Below are positions 42,701 through 54,700 of a stretch of 64,000 bases of DNA, one piece after another. The notes under the pieces were generated by a model. That model did not search any database. It saw only the letters and a list, made by a program, of their open reading frames with translations, and was not told the origin of the DNA. Location of the stretch: positions 14,653,145-14,717,144 of the forward strand of contig JAZBQD010000025.1 in the NCBI GenBank assembly GCA_036583965.1. The letters run 5' to 3'. The first letter of the stretch is position 1. Each line of letters begins with the position of its first letter. This DNA comes from Prunella strophiata (lineage: Eukaryota; Chordata; Aves; Passeriformes; Prunellidae). The position numbers and the translations under genes were made by a program.

Positions 42701-45700
42701 CTTCCCAGGGGAAAATCTCTGTAATATCCAATGTAAATCTCTCAGTTCAAAGCCCATTCCCCCTTGGCCTGTCACTCTCTGCCTGTATAAAATTCCTTCT
42801 CCCTCTCTTTTTACAAACCCCCTTTAAATACTGAGAGGAGAGAGGTGGATTCACAAGAAGCTTCCTCTCAGGAGCAGAGTATTTCCTAAGGCTGTGATTG
42901 ATTAAAATTGGCTTGGGGTCACCATAATGAACTGGAATATGATAGTGCACCACAGGACAGGGCTCATTTGGAGCTGCTCTTGCCCACAGAGCCCTCTCCC
43001 CAAGCATTCCCAAGCTGCTGATGGCATTATGTAACTCAGCCCAGACAACCATTGATAATCATTACAATTGCCCACAGAATTCCTCTCCACTTTATTCCTC
43101 TTTGACTTTCGTTTGCTGCTCATCATCAGAGGAATGATCTGCCTGGAACCTAGGGGCTTTTTTTTTTTTTTTTTTAATTCCTGGCTTTGAAATTTTGCAA
43201 AACAAATTATTTCCCTTTAGCCTCAGCTGCTTGGGCAGGGAGAGCTCTGCTGGGCCACCCTCAGCATCCCCTCTGCTGTGGCACCAACATTTTTCCTAGG
43301 AATGGAACCTGAACAACAATGAACCAACATTTTTCCAGCTCTAGGAATCTGCTGGCAGTGAAGCATGGCTTGCTGCTCCCTGTTCCTCATGCCTGGCTCC
43401 ATCTTTCCATAATTCCTGTGTGGGTTCCTGGCCTGGCACCCCAGGCTGGTCCCTGCTGAGCCCTGGGGGAGCACTGGGAGCCCTTCCCTTGGTGTGGTTG
43501 TGTGAATTCAGGCACCTGTGGAGAAGGGAGGCACAAAGCTGCCAGACTGGTTCTGCTGGGAGTCAGGGAGGCCTTGAGGAGCTCTGGGGTCACTGAGTCC
43601 AGCTGCTCCATCACTGCCAGGGCCACCACTGAAACGTGTCCCCAAGTGCCACATCCACGTGTTTTGTGAGCTCTTCCAGGGATGGGGACCCCACCACTGC
43701 CTTGGGCAGCTGTGCCAGGGCCTGACCACCCTTCCATGAAGGAATGTTCCCAATATCCAACCTAAACCTCCCCTGGCACAGCTTGAGGCCATTTCATCCC
43801 ATTCCTGTTCCATGGGAGCAGAGCCTGACCCCCCTGGCTGTCCCCTCCTGTCAGGAGTTGTGCAGAGCCACAAGGTCCCCCCTGAGCCTCCTTTGCTCCA
43901 GCCTGAGCCCCTTCCCAGCTCTGTTCCCTTCCCTGGACCCCTCCAGGTGTGTTTTGTCAGAGCTGTCCTGGCACTGCAGGTGCCCCAGCAGGGGCTGACC
44001 CCAGGCCTTGTCCCCATGGTGGTCAGTGCCTGTGGACACCCAGAGTGACCCTGCCCTTGGGGAGTTGTGCATTTTGTACCTGCAGTGACTCTCCCACCTG
44101 CCAGAAGCTTTCCCAGTGCTCTCGGATGTGCTCTGGGTAGTGCTCTGGGCTGCTCTCCTGATGAGGTTTTTTGGGACATCTGCACCTCCCACTGTCCCAG
44201 GCTGCTCCAAGCCCCATCCAGCCTGGCCTTGGACACTGCCAGGGATCCAGGGGCAGCCACAGCTGCTCTGGGCACCCTGTGCCATTTCACAGAGTCTTGG
44301 CTTCTCCCATCCAGCTCCTTCCAGTGCCACAGCAAATCCCCTTTTCCCAGGAATGCCAGTGACTGAAGTGCCTTTGCTTCCTGTTCCCACATTCTGTGAT
44401 CCTGTTGAAGCTGAGGCACTCAGGGACAGTAGTTTTTGCTGGGAACTTGTGTGCTGGATGAAATGACACAAATTCCTGAGTTCTTTGTGTGTCCTGGTGT
44501 GTCCCAGCTCCACGTGGCACGGGCTGGTGACAGCTCTGGGGCTGTCCTGTGTCCTGTCACTGTCCCAAGGGTGGCTGCAGCTTTGTTTCCAGGCTGAATG
44601 TCCCTGTTTGGCAGCGTGGTGAGCAGCCTCAGAGCACCCAATTTATTTACTTTTAATAACACATTGTAGTTTTCCAGAAGAAAGAGCTCCTGTTCCCTCT
44701 GTGCAGTGTCCCCTGGTGAAATGCCAGTGCTGTTACGTTGTGTTTGAGTCACTGCTGCTGCTGGAAAGGCTTCTCAGGCTGTTCCTGCTTCCTCCTGTCC
44801 CTGAGGAGGAGGAGGAGGAAAGGCAGGGGAGAGGAGCTGCTGTGGGAGCTGTGTCATCTGGCAGGACCTGGCTGTGGAAAATCCATTTGCCAGAGTCCAG
44901 GGGGAAGCTGGGCTCCAGCAGAACGTGCACAAGTCCAGGGAGGCCAAACCAACAGATTTTGGAGAGAAGGAGCTGCTGGGGGCACAGGGCTGCTCTGCAG
45001 TGCCACATTCCCAAACTAACACAGCATAAAATCCCCTAAGCAAACACAGAAATTAGGGGCTCTGCTTGCAGAAGGTGTTTCTGCACTGAAAATTCTCCTG
45101 CTGGGGGAATAACATCCAGTCCCAGCTTGGCTGTGGAAGCTGCTGGGGCCACTGAGGCTGCCTTTGGCTGGGCAGGGATGGAGAGGCAGCTGTTGCCTCC
45201 CTTTTGCCTGGCCACATTCCTTGTTTTTTCCAGGGGAGTGGCTGTTCTTCACCCTGCTCACTGGGTGTGTGTGTGTGTGTGTGAGGAGTTTACAGCTGGG
45301 GAAAAAAACAAAATTTGGATATCCTTGTGGATTTTTTTCCCTGTGCTTGCTAAATGGGTGCAGCAACCAGCTGATCCTCTCCTGGCTGCTTGGAACTCTG
45401 GAACTACTGTCCTGGCAGGGAGGATGCAAAGAGCAGGGAAAGATTTCTGGAACCTTCTCTGAAAGGTCCACGGGGGATTTTGGAAGCTTTGGTTTTGAAC
45501 AGGAGCATGCTGGAGGTCTGGGTGTGGAATAGGAACATTCTGGAGACCTTGGTGTGCAGCAGGGAATTCTCTTGTGCTCTGAGCTGTGTGATAATCACAG
45601 ATCCTCTGAACAGAGACATGGTTCTCTCCCAGGATTTTCCTGGGAAGCTCAGAAAGTTCAGAGAGGAGAATGAGAAACAATTCTTATCTCCATTTGCTGC

Positions 45701-48700
45701 ACCTGTTGTGCACATGTAGAATGTGTTATGGAGATTGTTTACCAAAGGGTGGTTTGTTAATTGGACACTGGTGATGGTGTTTGGATTGATTCACCAATTA
45801 GGTTAAAGCTGTATCAGACTGTCAGTAAGGGTTACAAACTTCATAATTAATATAATATAATATAATATAATATAATATAATATAATATAATATAATATAA
45901 TATAATATAATATAATATAATATAATATAATATAATATAATATAATATAATATAATATAATATAATATAATATAATATAATATAATATAATATAATACTT
46001 AATAAAGCAATTAATCAGCCCTCTGCAATCATGGAGTCAATGCTAATTATTACCCTGCTGGGTCCACCCTGCTGTAACAGAGCTGCACCTCCAGGCTGTG
46101 GGAGCTTCCCTCCATGGTGGCCCTGTGGGTGAAGGAGAGCTGCTGGTGGCAGCCCAGGCACAGGGGTGGGTCCTTGCTGCCAGCCTGGCACAGCCTGCAG
46201 AGCCATGGAGCTCTGCCTGCTCCCCAGCTTGGGGAGGTGCCATGGGGTGTTGGCAGTGCCATGGGGCTCCTTGCTTGCTTGGTGATGCCTTCATGCCCAG
46301 TGCTGACAGTCCCTCAGGTCCTGGGCTTCCCAAGCTATGCCTGGCATCTCTGCCTTGCTCCAGGAATCTACCTCTGAGCCTTTGATCCTTGCTGGGCTCT
46401 TTTCCCCCCTCTGGCAGGTCTGCTGTGTGTCCCTCACACAAGCAGCCCTTTCTGGAGCTGCCTGAAGAGCTGCCAAAAGGAGGGGAAGAACCTGAAGCAG
46501 CTCTGAAAAAGAAATGAGTCTTTATGCTGTGCTGCTCTCTGGTTCAGGCTTGTTTGTGGTACAATAAGCTCAGTTTTGCTGGGGTGGCAGCACAGCAGGG
46601 CTGGGCCAGGCAGGTTCCTTCTCTCCTGCTCAGCTGCTCCTGTTTGCAGCTTCACCTCTGCTGCCCCAGGGCTCCTTGTGTCCCCCAGAATCCTGGGGGA
46701 TTCACCAGCTGAGAGGAGCAGCTCTCTGCCCCCAGCACAGGAGGGACCTGGAGCTGCTGGAGAGTCCAGGGGAGCCCAAGGGCTGGAGCCCCTCTGCTCT
46801 GGAGCCAGGCTGGCAGAGCTGGGGGTGCTCACCTGGAGAGGAGAAGGCTCCAGGGACACCTCAGAGCCCCTTGCAGGGCCTAAAGGGGCTCCAGGAGAGA
46901 TGCAGAGGGACTGGGGACAAGGGATGGAGGGACAGGACACAGGGAATGGCTTCCACTGCCAGAGGGCAGGGATGGATGGGATATGGGGAATTAGGAATTG
47001 TTCCCTGGGAGGGTGGGCAGGCCCTGGCACAGGGTGCCCAGAGCAGCTGTGGCTGCCCCTGGATCCCTGGCAGTGCCCAAGGCCAGGTTGGATGGGGCTT
47101 GGAGCAGCCTGGGACAGTGGAAGGTGTCCCTGCCATGGCAGGGGTGGCACTGGATGGGCTTTAAGGTCCCTTCCAACCCAAATAATTCAGTGATTTTATG
47201 ACTGTAATCCATGTATGAGTACACTGTGCTGTGGGGAGGGTGAGTGTGCCAGGCCAGTGGGAGGGTTCAGTCTGGGGTGTGCCATGGATGTTTTGTGCTG
47301 CTTTCCAGCCTGGAGGGGAGCAGAGGGAAGCAAACCCCAGAAATCCTGGGTTCACACACTTACAAATCCTGGGTTCACACTTACAAATCCTGGGTTCACA
47401 CACTTACAAATCCTGGATTTCTAAGCCTGGGCAGCCTCTGGAACCAAGCAGCCCCATCACTTGTGTTTGCTGCCAGGCCACTTTGCCACACCAGGGAAAT
47501 CATTCAGCATCTTAAAATGCCTCCTCCTCAGTATGTGACCTCCTGGTGTGTTTGATTGGGTTGGGTTTTTTTGTTCAGATCAGCTCCAAACCCTGGGGAG
47601 GCTCCATGTCCCTGTTCTGTCCAGCCTGGGTGGCTCTGTGGTGACACTGGGCTCTGTCCCCATGGTGGCTCCATGCTCCACCCAGGTGTGTGTTTTATTA
47701 TCTCAGCAGTAACCAGGCTTTAAACCTTTTTTTCTTTCTTGATTTAACCCTGCCTCCTGCCCCTGAGCCGTGTTTGGGAGGATGAGAACAGGTTTCCCTT
47801 GTCATCAGAGGAACAAAAGCTAGAAACAAAGGCTTGGAGGGTGGAGGAAGAGCCCTCTTCAAGTTCATTAAACAAATCAATGTTTAGAGTAGAGCACCGT
47901 GGCTGCTGAAGCCTTTGAGCACTTAGGGAGAGACAGGAAATCTGGAACACTTGAGACAAACAATTAAATTTGGATTAAAACCATCTCAGCGTAACTTATA
48001 TTCCTGTTAATGTTTCCAAACCATCCTTGAAGTTGTTTGTTTAAATACTTTTTTATGCTTCAGTGGCAGCAATTGAGGGATAATTTGGAAATGTCACACT
48101 TGGCATTTGAGAACACACTTAAATACCACAAACTGAGGCTCCTGAAGCCCTGCTGAGCACAGAGCTGTTCCTGCCTCCAGATATCCTTGGAGCTGGTGGG
48201 GTTAATCCAGAAAGGTCCTGTACAGACCAGAGGAATTTCTACCAGCAGGGAAAATACCCCAAAATTCAGGATGTGAGTGCTGCAGGTGGTGGAGATCCCC
48301 AGTTCAGCCCCAGGCTCTGCACTGGGGCCTGGCTGGATGTGCTTGTCCTGGTTTCTTGTGGGTGTGGGCAGGAAGGATGTGGGTCCTCAGGCTTTTTTGG
48401 CTGCCAGCTTTTTAAAACATATTCTGGCTTTTTTTCCTGCTTCCTGGTGAATTTGGAGTGTTTGAGGGAAAGTGTTTTCCTCTGCAGGCTCCTGATGTGT
48501 GGAGGGGATCACAGAATCTGGTCCTCAGCATCAGCTTTGGGCTGGTTCTTGGCTCACAGCTGGCTTGGAGATCTCTTTTTTCCTTCCAAAAGGGGAAAGT
48601 AGGAGTTGGGTGGGGAGGGAATTCTCTGCTGTCCTTTCTGTATTTGCATCTCTCCACTCTTGCCTTTCCTGCAGAAGGAGCCTGGGAGAGGCTTTGGGGC

Positions 48701-51700
48701 AAGACTGGGGGAGAAACTGCCCCAAGGAGGTGATGGACAGCAAAAGCTCTGGCAGGCTGAGAAGCTTTTCTCCTCTTTTTATTTTATCTTGGATTTGTGG
48801 GAAAAGGAGGATTCATTAGGCAAGTGGGTGTATTAAGTGGAAAGGATCTGGTCTTCCTGGGAAGAGGATCTGTCTTCCCCTTGGGAATTTGCTTTGTTCT
48901 TTCCCTGTCTTGGTTTGTGGGTGATCTCTCTCCCATTCCTCTGCTTTTAATACTTGCAGGCTTATCCTTACTATAATTATTCCCCTCCTAAATACAGGAG
49001 GTTTATTTCCCTTCTACCTTAACTAGTAGCTTTGATTATTTCTTCTGTGGCAGGAAAAGATGAGAACAAACCAGGCTGAGGCCTCCTTTGTCTCCTTCTC
49101 AGGAAGGTGTCTGGAGCCTGGGGATGAAGGGATGGGAGGGATGAGCTGATCTCTGGGCAAGATTAGGGAGGGATGTTGCAGAAAACATCTTCACCAGGCT
49201 TGCTTATCTTTAAATAGAGACCTGAGCAGGCTCCATCTGCCTGCTGAGCTCCTCCTGGAGCTTTGGGAAAGGCTGGGAGAGCAAAATCCTGGCAGCAGCC
49301 CTGGGTCAGCATTGCTACTTGTGAAATAAATAATGCAGTTCCTGCACTGCTTACTCACAACTGGCCAGGGCTGCTCCCTGTAATGAGATCCTCCCCTCGG
49401 GGGTGTTTTAAAGGTCACTTAATTAGGTGTAATTGCAGCAGAATAGAAACCTGCTTTGAGGTTCTGAGTGCTTTGTGCAGTGCCAGCTCCTTCAGCAAGT
49501 TGGGGAGTCAGATCCACAAACAGGGCTGGAGGCAGAGCTGTGAGCCTCCCCCTGGGCCTGGCTGTTGATGGTGATTGTGAAAAACATCAATCACTTGGGG
49601 TTTTTTATAAATTTTAAAAGTTTAATAGAAATAAGATGGTTATAAAAATAGTAATATAAATGGAGTAAATAAAATGTGAACAGTTTAGATAGGACAATAT
49701 GAGACAATAAAAACAAAGAGTTATGAACTGGTTCAGGTGCCCTCCTGGGCAAATCAAGCCCCCAAAGCACACCTGGTAACAGAGGATTAACCCTTAAAAG
49801 CAATAACCTGATTGCATATTCATATACTCCATGCATGATGCATAAATTCCATTGTTTTTGTCATTTTTTTCCTCTTGATCCTGATGGAGTCTCTGTGGCT
49901 GAGTGAGGCAAGAAGAAGTCAGTCTTTTCTGATAAGGGTCATAAATTCTTTCTTCTCTGAAAGATTTAGGTGTCCTGTGGCTGCTATCTTTGTGCAAATA
50001 CCTCATTCCTCTTGTAAAAAATATCTTACATACGTAGTCTCTATTTTAATTACAAAAGCTACAATTTAACTATAACACTACATTTACCATACTATTAAAA
50101 TATCAATACAGCACTTGGAATCGATACAACATAATACATACAGTATTTGTGAAAAGCCAATCATGTAATATGCATTTTTCACAGTGTGGGATCCAAAGAA
50201 GGCTCTGTGGGGTGAGCTGTGTCTTTGGCACAGCCCCTTTGGTTTGGCTGCAGGAGCTTCAACAGTTCCAGCACCTTTCCCAAAGGTGAAAAAAAGATAC
50301 TCTGACTTCTGTCATCAGCATTTAAAAATATTGTACATTTTTCTTTGAAAGGATTGGTTTAGCCCTGGGAGGCAAGGTGGGTTTTTAGGGACAAGTAAGA
50401 GTTTTGGCTTATCCCCTTGTGTTTAACATCCACCTTGTGTAACCATGAGAGGTTTTATACAATGTTCTCACTCAGGTGAATTCCTGTGGCCAGCACACAC
50501 CTGGCTAAGCAGAGAGGACAGCAGCTGCTGTGAGCCCTCCCTCTTTTATTGCTAAAAATCCCTCACTTTGGCACTTCTGCCAGTCTGGTGCTCGTGCTTC
50601 TCTCTGCTTGAGTTCAGGGATTGTCTCACAATGCTGTTCCCCCCAAAGATACAGGATGTTCAGAGCAGATCTGGGCTTCTGGCAGTCAGAGCAGAGTAAT
50701 TAAAGTTACACGAGAAGTACTTGGATTTTCGTGTCCTGTCTCAGCCAAGCAGGACACCAGGACTCCTTTCCTTTTCATTTTTTCCTTTTTTCTTTTTTTC
50801 TTTTTCCATTTTTCTTTTTTTTAATTTTTTCCTTTTTTGTTTTTTCCTTTTCCCTTTTCCCTTTCCCTTTTTCTTTTCCCTTTTCCCATTTTCCCTTTCC
50901 CTTCCCATGTGTGAGGCTCCCACAGTTCCCAGTGGGAACTGCAGCCCATTTCCTTGGGTATTTTGGGGTCTTTTTCAGGAATCTATCAGTATTCACTCCT
51001 CCTCTTTGCCCCCTTTGGATTTGCTTTATTAATCCTGTGCAGATTAAAGCAGCCCTGAGAGTTGATTTTATTCCCAGGGCAGCACATGGGAACCCCATCC
51101 CTGGGGGACACCCCATGATTTGGTGCTCTGAGCTCCACCAGCTCTTCTTGGGGGTGCCTGGCTGCTGTGGCCACTGGAAATCTCCCAAAAAATTTCTTTT
51201 TGGGATCTGGTGCAGCCCTGACCTCTGCCAGGATAGGAGGGAAAGCTGCTCAGGGGCTGCAGGGGGTGTTTGTGGCACCCACATTCTCTGAACATGATTC
51301 CTTCACTCAGGTTTTTCTCCTGGGAAGCTGAAAAGGCAGAGAGAGGCTCAGAGAAAAAAAAAAAACCAATTTTTATCTCATTTGCTTCTCCTGTGTTGTG
51401 CTCATGTGGAATGTGTTTGGAGGTTGTTTAAGTGAAGGTGATTGTTTGATTGGGCACTGTGAGAGTTGTTGTGAATTATTGGTGAATTAGAGCCAAGCTG
51501 TATCAGGACTCTGGAAAGAGTCATGAGTTTTGATTATTCTCTCTTTAGCATTCTTTTAGGATCCTTCCTCTGTATTTGTTAGTATAGATAATATAATATA
51601 ATAAAATAAATATAATATCATATAATAAATAAAAATAATATAATACATGATATAATATGATATAAAATGATATATAATATAATATAATATATAATATAAT

Positions 51701-54700
51701 ATAATATAATATAATATAATATAATATAATATAATATAATATAATATAATATAATATAATATAATATAATATAATATAATATAATATAATAATGGCCTTC
51801 TGATAACATGGAGTCAGAGGCATCATTCCTCCTTGTCACAGGGCCTGCCTGCTTTTCCCATAGGTGTTGGCTGCCCAGCACACCCTGAATTCCCTCAGGG
51901 ATCACACCTACAACAAGCACAGTGGATATTCTGTCCTGCTGAATCCATCTGCTGTGTGCTGGGATAAAGAGGAGAGGCCTGGAGCTTCCTTTTCCTTCTC
52001 TAAACAGGGAATTCACAGCTGGGGATTCCTTCACCTCTGTGGGAAACTTCCACTGCCAAGCCTTTGTGTGGGAATTGGAATGTGGAGCTGTCACTGTTGG
52101 AGGCTCAGGGTCTGTTACTGTTGAGTAAGAAATGACACAAATTCACCAGAAGGTTGCTTGTATATAACAATTAATACAAATTTAATATAAATACAAAATA
52201 ATATTTTATTATAATAATGCAAATTTAATATAAATACAAAATAATATTTTATAATAATAATATAATACAGAATTATAATTATTATAATTATAATAATAAT
52301 TTTAAATACAAAATTCTTCTCTTTTTTATAGACAAATTCAACCTATTCTACTTGATTGGCTAATTACAAAAACATCTTTCTCACAACTAGTCTTTGAGAA
52401 GAATAGGAAAAAAGAGTAGAAAATCAAAGTAGAAAAACACTACCTGCAGGTTGTTTATACTAACAAGTTATCTTCATTTCCTTACAACTCCCTAAAAAAA
52501 AATCTCACAAATCCACTGTTGGAAAACTAATCTCGTTTTTCCATTCCCTTGTCCCCATCTGCTCCATGTCCTGCTCCAGGAGCAGCCCCTTGGTCTGGGA
52601 CATGTCCCTGGCACCGGGGTGCCCCCTTGGCAGATGCCACCCCCAGCTGTGCTCAGCTCCAGGCAGCCTGGCTGGCTTCAAGCAGTTTAAACCTCTCACT
52701 TTCCAGCAGGATTTAAGTCAGCCACTTAAACCACCTCATCCTCTTTCACTCTTTAATGCTCTGTGTTTCAGCTGCTCGGGCTCCAAGGAGGGTTTGTGAC
52801 CAGCTACAGACACACACAGGAAGCAAAACCTTTATTTGAAGTATTTTGAATATTTGAAGTATTTCTTGCTGGCCAAAAGCAGGACTGTGGTTTGTGGCTC
52901 GTGGTTGAGCTTGGTGTTCAGTTTGGTGGAGTGTTCCTGTTTGGGGAGTGTGGTGGGAGCTGCTGTGCTCAGGCTTCAGCTGAAAGCCCCAAATCTGTGA
53001 GCTCAGAACTGCTCACATTTACTGCATGGAGCTAAAGCAGCTTGAGCCTCAGTGCTGGTGGTTTTCCCAACTGCCCTGGTAAGATACTGGGTTTAGCCCA
53101 GGCATCAAAATGAAGAAATGAAGAAAATAATCCCAGGCTGCTCCAAGCCCCATCCAGCCTGGCCTTGGGCACTGCCAGGGATCCAGGGGCAGCCACAGCT
53201 GCTCTGGGCACCCTGTGCCAGGGCCTGCCCACCCTCCCAGGGAACAATTCCAATTCCCAATATCCCATCCAGCCCTGCCCTCTGGCAGTGGGAGCCACTC
53301 CCTGTGTCCTGTCCCTCCATCCCTTGTCCCCAGTCCCTCTCCAGCTCTCCTGGAGCCCCTTTAGGCCCTGCAAGGGGCTCTGAGGTGTCCCTGGAGCCTT
53401 CTCCTCTCCAGGTGAGCACCCCCAGCTCTGCCAGCCTGGCTCCAGAGCAGGGGGGCTCCAGCTCCATTGCTGGGTGATGCTTGGTGAGGAGTCCAGGGGC
53501 TGTGGGGACCAGGCAGGCACAGTAAGATATTCTTGTTTTCTGTACTATGCATTCTTTGGTGTGTCAGCAGCCTGGTGCTGGTGTCTCAAGTGATAATGGT
53601 GATTTTAAGCCTGGCCAGCAAATACAGGCAGGTTTGGATCAGCATAGACTGATCCAGCTTCTTCACTGTGTGCCTTTTGTTGTTTGCATCCATAATGTCT
53701 GGGTTGGGAAGCTTTCAGAACCATTTCCCTTCATTTCCCCCTACCCACAGCCCAATTTAAATACATTTTTATTTTTTCTATTTTGCATAAAGCAAAAAAA
53801 GATCCTTCCCTGTGTGCCCTGTGTGCCCTGCCCGAGCTCTGGGTGGGTGAGGTGCCCTGCTGTGGCACTGGCACCAGGGTCTGAAGCCCTCTGTGGTCCT
53901 GAGGAGCTGAAAACCACAGGAACTGTAATTTAGAGTGTGTCATGCTAATCCCTTATAGGCTTATCAAGTCTGATGAAATGTCACTTGCCTTTCTGTTATC
54001 TCTGTACACAGATAACAAATTAAGTGACAGCTTAATCCAGGCAGCTGCCAGCTGCATTAGCTGGAACAGACACATTCCCACGAGTTGTTTTTATTAGTCT
54101 CAAATACCTTTGTTTAACACACAAGAAACCTGACTCACCCAAGATGATGAGTGCCATGTGAGTTTAGGAGGTCTGTCTGCCAAAAAAGAGTGCTCTAGAA
54201 AAGTGGAGAAGGTGTTTGTGTTGTGTTCTCCCATTCACAGAATCTCAGGTTAGCTTGGAAAGAGCTCTGAGATCATGGAGCCCAACCTGTGACCCATCCC
54301 TGCCTTGGCACCAGCCCAGAGCCCTGAGTGCCACTTCCAGGCTCTCCTTGGACCCCTGCAGGGATGGGGACTCCAAACCTCTCTGGGCAGCCCCTTCCAA
54401 TGCCTGAGCCCCCCTTCTGGGAAGGAATTCCTCCTGGTGTCCAGCCTGAGCTGGAGTCAGCTGGCACAGCTGTGCCCTGGGGGATTTGGGTTTCCTCTCG
54501 TGGCACTCCCACAGAGGCACAGCCTGGAATTCAGTGACAGGATCCAGGGAACAGCTGGAGCTGTGCCAGGGCAGGGTCAGGCTGGATTTTGGGAAAGGTT
54601 CTTCTCCCAGAGGGTGCTGGGCACTGCCCAGGGAATGGGCACAGCCCCGAGGCTGCCAGAGCTCCAGGAGTGTTTGGACAGCACTGCCAGGGATGCCCAG

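Noticed and set aside
49794..50006. Minus-strand open frame in the solo LTR as a viral gene remnant
   Set aside because: It lies wholly within LTR sequence and resembles no retroviral protein.
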